Positions 20,556 through 29,325 of a DNA stretch of 37,831 nt are shown here, piece after piece; the first letter of the stretch is position 1; each line of letters opens with the position of its first letter. A program made the translations under genes and the position numbers. The stretch comes from Rhodobacteraceae bacterium HLUCCA09. Its GTDB lineage: Bacteria > Pseudomonadota > Alphaproteobacteria > Rhodobacterales > Rhodobacteraceae. Under the pieces are notes generated by a model, which was given only the letters and a program-made list of their open reading frames with translations, did not search any database and was not told the DNA's origin. The stretch is taken from the NCBI GenBank assembly GCA_001314685.1, contig LJNT01000225.1, forward strand, positions 1 through 37,831, given 5' to 3'.

Positions 20556-21377
20556 ATGCGACTTCTGATCACCGACACGACCTGGCCGATGATGGCCGTG
20601 GCCCACGACCTCGACGCCGCCGGCTTCCGCCTCAGCCGGGTGGAGGACGCCGAGAGCCTGCTCGACTTCGTCCGCCACGGGCGACAGGACGCCGTTCTGG
20701 TCGCCGCGCCCCTGCCGGGCGCCGAGGCCGACCGGGTCGTGGCGCAGATCCGCCAGGCTGCGCCCCGCCTGCCCGTCGTCGCGCCGGCCGAGCCGGGCCT
20801 CGACTGGCCCGCGCGCCGTGCGCTCTATGCCGCGGGCGTCGACGCGGTGCTCGACCTGCCGGTGCCGGCCCCGGAACTCGCCGCGCGCCTGCGCGCCATG
20901 GTCATGGGCGCGGCGGGCTTCCACACCGGGCGACTCTGCCTCGCCGGGCTCGAGCTCGACCCCGCCACCCGCACAGCCTGTGCCGGCCGCCGCCGCCTGC
21001 GCCTTCCGGGCGAGGGCGCCGACGGGCCGAGGCGCATCGCCCTCTCGCCGCGCGAATACGACGTGCTGGAGCTCCTGATGCTCGCCGGCGGGCGTACCGT
21101 GGCGCGCGACGAGGTGATGGACCGCCTCTACGGCTTCGAGGACGAGCCCGGCGCCCGTATCGTCGACGTCTACGTGGCGCGCATCCGCGCCAAGCTCGCC
21201 GCCGCCGGCCTGTCGCCCGAACTCGTCGAATCGCTGCGCGCCAGGGGGCTGCGCTTCGCCGCCGCACCCCGGACGCCCTGCGCGGCGTCGCGGGAGCGGC
21301 CCGTCGAGGCGCCCATCGCGACGCCGCGCGACCGCGCCGCCGCCGAGGTCGCCGCGGCCGGGCCGATCGCCGCCTGA
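20556..21377 (+). CDS. OmpR/PhoB-type regulator with a degenerate receiver domain
   Basis: A 273-residue two-domain protein. Residues 1 to about 115 have a receiver-like alpha/beta pattern, but the key residues are gone: the acidic pair after the first strand is TDT, the phosphorylated Asp is Ala50 (DAVLVAAPLPG), and the usual Lys near residue 101 is replaced (LDLPVPAPEL). Residues about 160-236 are a good winged-helix DNA-binding domain (LSPREYDVLELLMLAGGR, then VDVYVARIRAKLAAAG). The tail of about 35 residues is Ala/Arg-rich. The start at 20556 follows GGAGG. It probably binds DNA without phosphorylation control. No histidine kinase is nearby, and the target genes are unknown. Confidence 0.8.
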   Translation: MRLLITDTTWPMMAVAHDLDAAGFRLSRVEDAESLLDFVRHGRQDAVLVAAPLPGAEADRVVAQIRQAAPRLPVVAPAEPGLDWPARRALYAAGVDAVLDLPVPAPELAARLRAMVMGAAGFHTGRLCLAGLELDPATRTACAGRRRLRLPGEGADGPRRIALSPREYDVLELLMLAGGRTVARDEVMDRLYGFEDEPGARIVDVYVARIRAKLAAAGLSPELVESLRARGLRFAAAPRTPCAASRERPVEAPIATPRDRAAAEVAAAGPIAA

Positions 21378-21517
21378 CCAGCCCACAGATCGTGCGGCCG
21401 CCCTCAAGATATTGCGGGCAGCCGCACCGCTGTCACAAAATTTCACTTTACAGCGCCGCTGCGACCCCCCACCATATCTCGTGAGGGCGGCGCAAAGGCA
21501 CGCCGCACCTTGAGCAG

Positions 21518-21535
21518 GCACCAAGCCCTTGGTGC
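21518..21535. promoter_or_regulatory. inverted repeat upstream of the YbjN-like gene
   Basis: GCACCAAG-CC-CTTGGTGC, eight perfect pairs around two bases, lies 50 bases before the start codon. It could be an operator for a dimeric regulator, or a leader hairpin. Confidence 0.4.
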
Positions 21536-21585
21536 AATGGGGGCGATGCGACCGATTGCGCCGGGGCCAACCCAAGAGGCCGGGC

Positions 21586-22086
21586 ATGTCGCTTTCCGAA
21601 AGCTATCTCACCGACGAGCTTCACCCCATAGACATCGTGGAATCGCTCGCCGAGCGCCATGCGTGGGAGTTCGACCGGATCGGCGACGACCAGATCGCCA
21701 TGGCCGTCGAGGGCCAGTGGAAGCACTATTCGATCACGCTCGCCTGGTCGGGCTACGACGAGACGTTGCGGCTGATCTGCACGTTCGAGATGGAGCCGCC
21801 CGAGGACAGGCTGCCCGCCCTTTACGAGTGTCTCAACGCGGTCAACGACGCCTGCTGGGCCGGGGCCTTCGCCTTCTGGCCCGACCAGCGGCTGATGACC
21901 TGGCGCTACGGCCTGGTGATGGCCGGGGGGCAGATGCCCTGCCCCGACCAGATCGACCGTCTGATCGGCACCGCCGTCGCCGCGGCGGAGCGCTACTACC
22001 CCGCCTTCCAGCTTGTGATCTGGGGCGAGCGCTCGGCCGCGGACGCGATGCAGGTCGCCATCGCCGAGGCCTACGGCCGGGCCTGA
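21586..22086 (+). CDS. YbjN-domain protein
   Basis: A 166-residue soluble protein of the YbjN family (type III secretion chaperone-like fold), widespread in Rhodobacterales. The segments HPIDIVESLAERHAWEFDRI and LALYECLN-like LPALYECLNAVNDACWAGAF match the family pattern, with alternating strands and Trp-rich positions. E. coli YbjN affects motility and stress; the role in alphaproteobacteria is not settled. The start at 21586 lies at the beginning of the conserved region, with only a weak ribosome site. It follows the degenerate-receiver regulator on the same strand after 208 bases. Confidence 0.7.
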   Translation: MSLSESYLTDELHPIDIVESLAERHAWEFDRIGDDQIAMAVEGQWKHYSITLAWSGYDETLRLICTFEMEPPEDRLPALYECLNAVNDACWAGAFAFWPDQRLMTWRYGLVMAGGQMPCPDQIDRLIGTAVAAAERYYPAFQLVIWGERSAADAMQVAIAEAYGRA

Positions 22087-22552
22087 GCGGCCCGCCCGAC
22101 CCCCCGGGGCGACGGCGCCCCGGCCCCCGCGCGGCGTGTCCTCGTCGCCGCCGGGGGCCGCGAGAAGTGCCGACCCCGGGGGCATCTTCAACCCCGTCAG
22201 CCGCGTCCTGCCCCGGCCGCGGCACAGGGGGCGCCGCCCCCGCCGCCTTCGGCGACTCCCCCGGAGTATTTGCGCCAGGATGAGGGGGCGGGCCGGGCGC
22301 GGGCAGCGCCCCCCCGCCGCGCAGGGCCGCGGCGACGATCCGGCCGTGCGCCCTGCCGTCGTCGGGCGCCGATCCGGCGTGCCTGGCGTCGTTCTGTCTC
22401 GGATGCGCTCATTGCGACGGTGCCGCGTCGATCCGCAGCGGGGTGGGGCGGCAGGCAAGGACCCGGCCCGCTGGACAGGGCGCCGCCGCGGGGGCAGGTA
22501 GGGCGCCCGGAGCCGGGGCGCGCTGCCCCCGGCGCAGAGCGGAGGCAAGGGG
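22087..22552. other. intergenic region between ybjN-like and meaB
   Basis: About 466 bases containing repeat copy B (22221-22284) and otherwise GC-rich DNA. No gene is seen. A GGAGGCAAGGGG immediately before 22553 is the meaB ribosome site. Confidence 0.6.
22221..22284 (+). repeat. Rhodobacterales intergenic motif, copy B
   Basis: GGGGGC-GCC-GCCCCC, then CGCCG-CCTT-CGGCG, then CTCCCCCGGAGTATTTGC followed by GCCAGGATGAG. It has the same order of parts as copy A at 14841. It lies on the sense strand about 135 bases after the YbjN-like stop, consistent with a terminator. Confidence 0.65.
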
Positions 22553-23557
22553 ATGGATGTCGAGGCGCTGGCGGCGTCGGTTGAAGCGGGCGAACGGCGG
22601 GCGCTGGCGCGCGCGATCACCCTGATCGAGAGCGCCCGGCCGGATCACCGCGCCGCGGCCGTGCGCCTGTCGGAACGGCTGGCCGGCTGCGGGCGGCAGG
22701 CGCTGCGCATCGGTCTCTCCGGCACGCCGGGCGTCGGCAAGTCGACCTTCATCGAGGCGTTCGGGCTGATGCTGACGGCGCAGGGGCTGCGCGTCGCCGT
22801 GCTCGCGGTCGACCCGTCCTCGGCGCGCTCGGGTGGCTCGATCCTCGGCGACAAGACGCGGATGGAGCGGCTCTCGCGCGATCCGGCCGCCTTCATCCGC
22901 CCCTCGCCGGCGCAATCGCATCTCGGCGGAGTCGCCCGCCGCACCCGTGAGGCGGTGGCGCTCTGCGAAGCGGCGGGCTTCGACGTGGTGCTGGTCGAGA
23001 CGGTGGGGGTGGGACAGTCGGAGACGGTCGTGGCCGAGATGGCCGACCTCTTCGTGCTGCTGCTGGCGCCGGCAGGTGGCGACGAGTTGCAGGGGGTCAA
23101 GCGCGGCATCATGGAGATCGCCGACCTCATCCTCGTCAACAAGGCCGACGGCGAGTTGCGCGCCCCTGCCCAGCGCACCTGCGCAGACTATGCCGGCGCC
23201 CTGCGGCTCTTGCGCAAGCGTCCGCACGACCCCGAGGGGTTTCCGAAGGCGATGACCGTCTCGGCGGTGTCGGGCGACGGGCTGGAGGCCGCCTGGGACG
23301 AGATGCGCGCGCTCGCCGACTGGCGCAAGGCGGAAGGCCATTGGGAGCGGCGGCGCGCGGAGCAGGCGCGCGGCTGGTTCGTCGAGGAGGTGCGGCAGGG
23401 CCTGCTTGCCCGCCTCACCGCCGAGCCCGCGATGCGCGCGCGGATGCAGCGGCTGGGCGATGCCGTGTCGGCGGGCGAGACCTCCGTCACCGCCGCCGCC
23501 GAGGAGATGCTCGCCGCCCTGGGCGAGGGCCTGCCGCCCGACGCGCCGGGCGGCTGA
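22553..23557 (+). CDS. meaB: MeaB/ArgK-family G protein (methylmalonyl-CoA mutase chaperone)
   Basis: A 334-residue P-loop GTPase of the MeaB family that protects and reloads B12-dependent acyl-CoA mutases. It has Walker A GTPGVGKS (57-64), VDPSSARSGGSILGDKTRM (86-104), the ETVGVGQSE switch region (149-157) and NKAD (196-199) for guanine specificity. The C-terminal dimerisation helix region follows. The start has GGAGGCAAGGGG upstream. No mutase gene is in the window, so its partner must be encoded elsewhere. It is convergent with the next gene, with only four bases between stops. Confidence 0.92.
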   Translation: MDVEALAASVEAGERRALARAITLIESARPDHRAAAVRLSERLAGCGRQALRIGLSGTPGVGKSTFIEAFGLMLTAQGLRVAVLAVDPSSARSGGSILGDKTRMERLSRDPAAFIRPSPAQSHLGGVARRTREAVALCEAAGFDVVLVETVGVGQSETVVAEMADLFVLLLAPAGGDELQGVKRGIMEIADLILVNKADGELRAPAQRTCADYAGALRLLRKRPHDPEGFPKAMTVSAVSGDGLEAAWDEMRALADWRKAEGHWERRRAEQARGWFVEEVRQGLLARLTAEPAMRARMQRLGDAVSAGETSVTAAAEEMLAALGEGLPPDAPGG

Positions 23558-23561
23558 TCGC

Positions 23562-25109
23562 TCAGAGCGCGCCCACCGGCACCTGCGCGATCCACATCAG
23601 GCCGTCGAGGTAGAGCGCGAGGCCGGCGCGGATCGCCTCGCCGCCGATGGCCCAGAGCGCCCAGAGCGCGGTGCCGAGCAGCGCGAGCGGCAGCCACCAG
23701 ATCAGGCTCAGCGCCAGCGCCGCGCGCACGGCCCTGAGCGCGCTGCCGTCGGCCTCGCCGATCCAGTCGGCAACCGGCCGCCGCCATGCCCGCGGCCACA
23801 CCCCCTGCAGCCCGAGCAGGCTGACGAGAAAGTGCAGTGCCGTCGGCAGGATGGTGGAGAACAGCATCAGGCAGAGCCACACGTAGTCGCCCGGCGCCGT
23901 GTAAACCCCCGCGAACAGCGCCCCGAGATCGAGAATGGGCACGCCCGCCAGCAGGTTCAGCCCGTGGACGGCCGCGACGAGCGTCGCGCCGAGGGCGAGA
24001 AACAGCAGGCAGGCCACCGCGAGGTCCGCCACCCCCCAGAGCAGCGGCAGCCGCGCCCGCAACCCCCGCCGAAGGAAGGTGAGCGTGACGGCGTAGGAGG
24101 CGGTGTCGAACAGGGCATTCAGCAGCGGCAGGACGGCGAGGAAGAGGAAGAGGGAGCGGAGGGCGTCCGGCACCGCCGTCCAGTCGATCAGGGCGGCGGT
24201 CAGGGCGAGAGCAGCGACGATCGCGGCCGTCAGGCCCGCCCGGGCGAGCCGCGGCCTGCCGCGGGCATCGAGCCTCGCGACTGCCAAGAGGACTACGAGT
24301 AGCGCTGCGCCTGCGACTGCGGCTGTGGCTGCAATTGCGGCTGCGGTTGCGGCTGCGGCTGCGGTTGCGGCTACGCCCGCGACTGCGGCTGCGCCTGCGG
24401 CTGCGGCTGCGACTGCGCCTGCGCCTGCGCCTGCGACTGCGATTGCGCCTGCGCCTGCGCCTGCGACTGCGGCTGCGGCTACCAACAGCCAGTCCGCGTT
24501 CCTCCGAACCGCGTCACGCGGACTGGCTGCCGCCAGCTTTCGCCCCACAAGGCCGAGGAGCAGGATGACGAAGGCGCCCGGCACCGCGCGCTCCCACCAG
24601 AAGGGCGCCGGCTCCGCCAGCACCGCGCTGCCGACCCGCGCCGCCTCGCCCGTCGCGATCCATTGCGCCACCGGCAGCGCGATGGGATAGACCACCGCGA
24701 TCAGCAGCGCGGCGTCGTAGAGCCGCCAGGTCAGCGCGGCGCGGAACAGCGTCGGCACCGAATCGCGGTCGTCGGCGTCGTCGCAGACGCGCCGCCAGAC
24801 GGCCATCACGTTGCGGCGGGTGAGGGTGGTGTAGATCTGGGTGTAGCTCGACCTGCGCAGCGTGCCGGCGACGAAGGCGCGGCTCGCCCCGTCGGACAGG
24901 TTGAGCAGCGCCGTCACCCAGAGCAGCAGCCACGCGATGGCGCCCGCCCACACCCACCACGGCGCGGGCGTGTTGAACAGCGCCAGGAGCGTGCCGCCGG
25001 TGGCGACACCCCAGATCGCGGCATTGATCCCGACATGCCCCGTCTCGCTGCTCACGTGCCCCTCGCCCCCTGCCATGTCCAGCGTGACCGGATGGGCCTG
25101 CGAAGGCAA
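23562..25109 (-). CDS. multi-span membrane protein with an Ala-Gly-Val repeat tract
   Basis: A 515-residue protein with about eight to ten hydrophobic segments, function unknown. Residues 21-75 and 125-190 hold the first spans. Residues about 211-268 are an unbroken run of Ala alternating with Gly, Val, Ala or Ile, encoded by 29 in-frame hexanucleotide units (24307-24480). Spans continue to the C-terminus, with a Trp-rich WWLPLALLGTALWALWAIGG near the end. No enzyme motif or transport signature was recognised. The start at 25109 is the first ATG of the frame; ATG at about 25076 (MAGGEGHVSSE) is an alternative. It is convergent with meaB. Confidence 0.65.
   Translation of the reverse strand: MPSQAHPVTLDMAGGEGHVSSETGHVGINAAIWGVATGGTLLALFNTPAPWWVWAGAIAWLLLWVTALLNLSDGASRAFVAGTLRRSSYTQIYTTLTRRNVMAVWRRVCDDADDRDSVPTLFRAALTWRLYDAALLIAVVYPIALPVAQWIATGEAARVGSAVLAEPAPFWWERAVPGAFVILLLGLVGRKLAAASPRDAVRRNADWLLVAAAAVAGAGAGAIAVAGAGAGAVAAAAAGAAAVAGVAATAAAAATAAAIAATAAVAGAALLVVLLAVARLDARGRPRLARAGLTAAIVAALALTAALIDWTAVPDALRSLFLFLAVLPLLNALFDTASYAVTLTFLRRGLRARLPLLWGVADLAVACLLFLALGATLVAAVHGLNLLAGVPILDLGALFAGVYTAPGDYVWLCLMLFSTILPTALHFLVSLLGLQGVWPRAWRRPVADWIGEADGSALRAVRAALALSLIWWLPLALLGTALWALWAIGGEAIRAGLALYLDGLMWIAQVPVGAL
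24307..24480 (-). repeat. hexanucleotide tandem repeat inside a coding region, 29 units
   Basis: On the plus strand the unit is GCG(C/A/G)CT with few exceptions, repeated 29 times without interruption of phase. On the coding strand each unit gives two codons, Ala plus Gly, Val or Ala. Unit gain or loss would keep the frame and lengthen or shorten the tract by two residues. Confidence 0.9.
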
Positions 25110-25341
25110 GGCGGGCGCGGCGTTCCCCGTCTGGCGCGGCGCGGCGTGGCCTTGGCCGCCGGGTCATGGCGTTCCCGCGGGAAAGGCACGGCGCAGGCGC
25201 CAGACGCGCCGTGCCGCGCACCGCCGCGCAGGCCGCCTCGGGGGCATCGGTGCAGCCTTGGGCGCGCGCCCGCGCCATCGGAGCCGGTCCCTGCGCCGCA
25301 TGCTTCGGTCCGGAGGCGCTGCCGCGGGGCGGGGGCGCGCA

Positions 25342-26133
25342 TCACCGCAGGCGGGGCGGCGCGTCGGGGTCGGTGCCGGGGGCGCGGTGCGCTGCGGGCG
25401 CCGCGGCGCGCGGCAGGTCGAAGCGCAGGGCGACGCGGGCGAGGCGTGCGACAAGGATATGGTCGGCGGGCAGGAAGGCCACGTCGAGCGTGCCCGCTTC
25501 CAGACCCGAGAAGGTCAGCGCCTCTCCCGCGGCGCGCGACAGCGCCCCCTCCGCCCCCGGCGCGGCGCCGACGAAGGCCAGCATGTGCGAGCTCGCGCCG
25601 CCCTCGTAGGCGACCGTGGCGAGGAAGGCGGCCTCGGCCATCCCCTCGGCCCGCGCGAGCTTGGCGTCGAGGGCGCGCAGGAGCCGCTCGGGCAGCGCGT
25701 CGGGCGGCGCGATCTCGCGCGGCTGGGCCACCGCCTCGGCCGGCCGGTGCGCCACCGTGCCGGCGAGCCACTCCACCGCCTCGGCCGGCAGCAGCGTCTC
25801 TGAGGGGGCCTCGCCGAGGTTCACCCCCAGCCCGATGCCGCGCCCCGCCAGCATCTCGACCACCCGCCGCCCGGCCATCGCGGCATAGGGCGTGGGGCCC
25901 CCGGCGAAGCGCGCCAGCCGGTCCTCCCGGTCGTAGGCCAGCACGAACGGCCCCTCGTCGAGCGGGAAGATCCGCGGCTCCACCGTGTCGGAGCCGGGCT
26001 CGGGGTCGCGCTGCAGCATCAGGAAGAGCTCTGCCTCGACGAGCCGGGCGTAGAAGGCGAGCCGCGCGTCGTCGTCGTCGGCCGCGGCCTGCATCGCGGC
26101 CGCGGCCGCGTCGAGAGGGGTTGCCTCGCTCAT
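25342..26133 (-). CDS. SseB-family-like protein
   Basis: A 263-residue soluble acidic protein. The N-terminal half (ARLAFYARLVEAELFLMLQR near 23-42, then LDEGPFVLAYDREDRLARFA near 58-77) resembles the SseB N-terminal domain, with a VEAELF...VLAFD-type strand pattern. The C-terminal half resembles the SseB C-terminal domain. The role of these proteins outside type III secretion is unknown. The start at 26133 overlaps the stop of the upstream glycosylase-like gene by four bases (ATGA), so the two are co-translated. The C-terminus is Ala/Pro/Arg-rich. Confidence 0.65.
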   Translation of the reverse strand: MSEATPLDAAAAAMQAAADDDDARLAFYARLVEAELFLMLQRDPEPGSDTVEPRIFPLDEGPFVLAYDREDRLARFAGGPTPYAAMAGRRVVEMLAGRGIGLGVNLGEAPSETLLPAEAVEWLAGTVAHRPAEAVAQPREIAPPDALPERLLRALDAKLARAEGMAEAAFLATVAYEGGASSHMLAFVGAAPGAEGALSRAAGEALTFSGLEAGTLDVAFLPADHILVARLARVALRFDLPRAAAPAAHRAPGTDPDAPPRLR

Positions 26134-26774
26134 CCCATCACCTCCGCCACGCGGGCGCGCAGCACCGGCAGCAGTTCCGCCTCGAACCAGGGGTTGCGCT
26201 TCAGCCAGGCCGTGTTGCGCCAGGAGGGATGGGGCAGGGGGATCACCTCCGGGGCGAACTCGCGCCAGCGTGCGACAGTCGCCGTCACGCCGCCCTTCGC
26301 CCTCCCGCCCAGGTGCCAGCGCTGTGCGTAGCCGCCGATCAGCAGCGTCAGGCGCACGGGGCCGGCATGGGCCAGCGCCTCGGCCCGCCACGTCTCGGCG
26401 CAGAGCCTCGGCGGGGGCAGGTCGGAGCCCTTGGCGTCGTAGCCGGGAAAGCAGAAGGCCATCGGCACGATCGCCACGCGGGACCGGTCGTAGAAGGCCG
26501 CCTCGTCGAGCCCCAGCCACGCTCGCAGCCGCGTGCCCGAGGCATCTCGGAAGGGCGTGCCGGCGGCATGGACCCGCATCCCCGGCGCCTGGCTGGCGAT
26601 CAGCAGGCGCGCGCCGGGGCGGAACCAGATCACCGGCCGGGGCGCATGCGCCGTCTTCGTCGCCGCGAAGCGCCCCGCGCAAAGCCGGCAGGCGGCCAGC
26701 CGCTCCGGCAGGCGGCGGCCCTCGGCCGATGGGCCGGTTGCAGGGTCGTGGGGACGGGGCGCGCGCGCATCCAT
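26130..26774 (-). CDS. uracil-DNA glycosylase family protein
   Basis: A 214-residue protein of the uracil-DNA glycosylase superfamily. CRLCAGRF (34-41) resembles the N-terminal cysteine pair of some families. ASQAPGMRVHAAGTPFRDAS (59-78) matches the GxxPG water-activating loop with the downstream PFxD segment. LPHPSWRN near 176-183 matches the HPS minor-groove loop of the superfamily. Base excision repair is the family role; the exact subclass and substrate are not assigned. The start at 26774 is the first ATG that gives a compact N-terminus. Its stop overlaps the SseB-like start. Confidence 0.75.
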   Translation of the reverse strand: MDARAPRPHDPATGPSAEGRRLPERLAACRLCAGRFAATKTAHAPRPVIWFRPGARLLIASQAPGMRVHAAGTPFRDASGTRLRAWLGLDEAAFYDRSRVAIVPMAFCFPGYDAKGSDLPPPRLCAETWRAEALAHAGPVRLTLLIGGYAQRWHLGGRAKGGVTATVARWREFAPEVIPLPHPSWRNTAWLKRNPWFEAELLPVLRARVAEVMG

Positions 26775-27527
26775 GGCGACTAGGGTATGGGACCAAGCCG
26801 CGGGCGCAAGCGGTCGCGTGAGGGCAGCGGCCCGCGAGAAAGCCGGTCGGTTGCGGGTGCGGCGACAGCCTGAGCATGGCGCCCTGTCGCGTCGTCGGAT
26901 GATCCGGGCGACCCGATGCCATGTCGCTCGGGGGGGGGCGGCTCCGGGGGCGGCTCCGGTCGGGCGAGGCTCGGCGGCACGGCTCCGGTCTGGCGGGTGG
27001 CGTCGTTGGAGGGTCGGTTCCCCGGCTTCTCCCTTGCTCGAGTGTCGCACGGCCACGGCCGGCGCGAGATCGCCGGGCGGGACCGTGCCGGGGCGCCCTT
27101 GGAGGCGATGTCGATCATCGTGACCGTTGCGCTGGCCGGCGACGGCAGCGAGTGCACGGGCACGGCGCGGTCCGAAGCGCGCTTCCTGCGCCGCTCGCCG
27201 AGGCAGATTCCGCGCGGCGGGGGGCGTCTCCAAGCCGGGCCGGGACGACGGCATCGGCGCGCGGCCGGGGTCCGGGGCTCGCGAGATCCCCGGCATGTCG
27301 CCGACCGTCAGGGCGCATCGACGCCAAGATCGTCCGACACACGCCGGCGCGGCGCGCTCGGCGGGGCGTGGCGTCGCGCCACCGGGCGGTCGTCCCTCTC
27401 GCCCGATACGGCGTTCGAGCGCCGGATCGGGCGACACCGAACTAGATCACGCCATCCATCTTCGAGCGTCGGGGGTGCGGCACCCGCGGCGGGCGACCCG
27501 ACCCGGACCATGCTGCCGGATCTGGCG
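26775..27527. other. gene-poor region, about 750 bases
   Basis: Very GC-rich, with a run of nine G at 26930-26938 and near-repeats of GGCGGCTCCGG after it. Long open frames exist on several strands, but none shows protein-like composition or a known motif. I see no gene here. Confidence 0.5.
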
Positions 27528-28349
27528 TCAGCCCCGCACGCGGATCAGGCGGTCGAGGTCGGCGCAGGCGGTGCGTGCGTCGTGGAACAGAAGGTCGATA
27601 TCGACGATCTCCGTGATCTGCGCGTCATCCAGTTCCGCTCCCGGGGCGACACCGATGACGGCCCGCGGGACGGTCATGCGCAGCGCCACGACGAGGCGAA
27701 TGAGGTCCTGCAGGCGGTGATCGGTGCTGAGAGACAGTCCGATGATCTGCGGCTGCAGGGTCTCGACATGGGCGACGATTCCGTCGTGATCCCGGCCCAC
27801 CTGCAGGTCGATATCCCACCCCGCTTCGCGGAACAGGTCGGCCGCCATGGTGATGCCGATGCCGTGGGTCTCGCCGGGAACCGTGGCGAAGAGCGCATGC
27901 CGGCGCCCGTCATAGGCCTGCCCGCCCGGTGGCCCTTCGGCCCGCAGCGCCCGCATCAGGGCGTAGAGATGGCCGGTTCCGATCGTCACCTCCACGAAGG
28001 ACAGCCGGCCCTCGTCCCATCCTTCGCCCAGCTTCCGCGCCGCGGCGCCGATATAGCCGAGATACACGCCCTGCCGTGTCAGGCCCGCGTCCCGGCGCTG
28101 GCGAATGAAGTCGAGCGCGGCGTCCGGCCGGGGCTGCACGAGGGCGTCACAGAAGGCCTCGAGGTTGCCCCCGTCGATCACCGGGTTCTCGAACCTGGTT
28201 CCCCGCTCCGCGGCGCGCGCGAGCCCAGCGACGATGTCGTTCGCAAGGGCCTCGACGGCCGGCCGGTCGAACGCGTTCCGCTTTGCGGCGAAGCGCATGG
28301 ATGTACGAAGGAAAACCTCCGCGTCGAGCAAGACGTCCTGTTTTCCCAC
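27528..28349 (-). CDS. B12-binding-domain regulator-like protein (AerR/PpaA type)
   Basis: A 273-residue protein with two parts. About 15-135 is a helical segment including GYIGAAARKLGEGWDEGRLS (98-117) and FVEVTIGTGHLYALMRAL, the pattern I associate with AerR/PpaA and AppA-type (SCHIC) proteins. About 148-273 is a cobalamin-binding Rossmann fold with E160-T-H162-G-I-G165, matching E/D-x-H-x-x-G, where His162 could ligate cobalt. AerR and PpaA modulate the PpsR/CrtJ repressor of photosynthesis genes. It starts at a GTG (28349) preceded by GGGAGGAG. It stands alone, with no helix-turn-helix. The B12 domain is well supported; the link to PpsR is inferred. Confidence 0.75.
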   Translation of the reverse strand: MGKQDVLLDAEVFLRTSMRFAAKRNAFDRPAVEALANDIVAGLARAAERGTRFENPVIDGGNLEAFCDALVQPRPDAALDFIRQRRDAGLTRQGVYLGYIGAAARKLGEGWDEGRLSFVEVTIGTGHLYALMRALRAEGPPGGQAYDGRRHALFATVPGETHGIGITMAADLFREAGWDIDLQVGRDHDGIVAHVETLQPQIIGLSLSTDHRLQDLIRLVVALRMTVPRAVIGVAPGAELDDAQITEIVDIDLLFHDARTACADLDRLIRVRG

Positions 28350-28880
28350 CGGAGCTCCTCCCTTGGACCATTGAAACTTCGAGGGACCGCGCCTGCAAGA
28401 GCGAAGGGCAGGGTGATCCCTGCACATTTCGCCGCGGGCGTCTCTCTCAGACCTGCGGCCCTTCACGCCCGTCGGGCGGGATCGGCGTTGCCCGGGCCCG
28501 GCACGGCCGCTCCCCTCGGCTGGCCCCTGCAGTGTGGAGATCGGATGCCTCCACGCCCTGCCTGCCTCCCGACCCGCTGTACTCCGGCCGCGCCGGCCAG
28601 ACGCGCCGGCCAGACGCCCGGCGCGGCCTCCGCCGCTCCGGCCTGTCTGGGGCACCTGCTCCGCAGCCGAGCCCGCTGGCGGAAGCTCTCGGCGCTCGCC
28701 CCGCTTTCCGAGGGCGAGCGGGCCAGGCTCCGGCGACCCAAGGGGCAACGCCGGCTGGTCGCGGCGCGCCGGGGACGCGTCGGTGAGGGCCTGTCCGGCC
28801 AGGCCGCCCGAATTCTGCGCGAGGGGCAAAGACTCGCCGGCCGGGCTAAACTCGATCAGTCCCGCATCCACGGGGCTGGC
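28350..28880. other. intergenic DNA upstream of the B12-binding gene
   Basis: About 530 GC-rich bases, including a short direct repeat (CGCCGGCCAGACG twice near 28591-28616). No gene was recognised. The plus-strand frame that runs into the cysteine-repeat remnant is open here but looks compositional. Confidence 0.4.
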
Positions 28881-29325
28881 GTAGGGTGCATCTCGGTCGA
28901 TTTGCCCGAGAACGCGTATCCGACCGGGCACGCCTACGGCTCCGGCTGGGCATGCCTGCGCAGTCGGCGACTTTGCCCGCGACAGCATCCCGGTGCCCGA
29001 CAATGCCTTCCTGACGTCGCCGGGCCAAGATTGGGAATGCGACCGCGGCTTTCGCCGGGCGGACGGCGGCTGCGAGGCCGTCGAGGTGCCGGCCAATGCC
29101 TTCCTTTCGGGCCGCGCGACCGGCCGCGCGACCGGCCGCGGCTGGACATGCGACCGCGGTTTCCTGACCGACGCAGCGGGCTGCCTGCCCATGGGGTGCC
29201 CGAGAACGCCTACCTGACGAACCCGGAATACGGCGCGCCGTGGGCGTGCGAACGGGGCTTTCGGGCGTTGGGCGGGCGCTGCGCCGCGATCGCCGAGCCG
29301 GCGAACGCGTTTCTCGATCCCGACG
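28881..29325 (+). pseudogene. decayed gene for a Cys-repeat protein, truncated by an IS element
   Basis: Four consecutive repeats of the form (V/L)P-x-N-A-(F/Y)-L ... W-x-C-(D/E)-R-G-F ... C can be read on the plus strand, but in changing frames. LPENAYPTGHAYGSGWAC (about 28897-28950) is in one frame. VPDNAFLTSPGQDWECDRGF and VPANAFLSG...GWTCDRGFL (about 28990-29190) are in another. VPENAYLTNPEYGAPWACER to EPANAFLDPDG (about 29196-29325) returns to the first. At least two one-base shifts are needed. The fourth repeat is cut exactly where an IS5-type inverted repeat begins. The family resembles secreted cysteine-rich repeats; no start or signal peptide was found. Confidence 0.65.

Noticed and set aside
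24307..24480. CRISPR or non-coding satellite
   Set aside because: The hexamers are in frame within an otherwise convincing membrane-protein gene, so this is a coding microsatellite.
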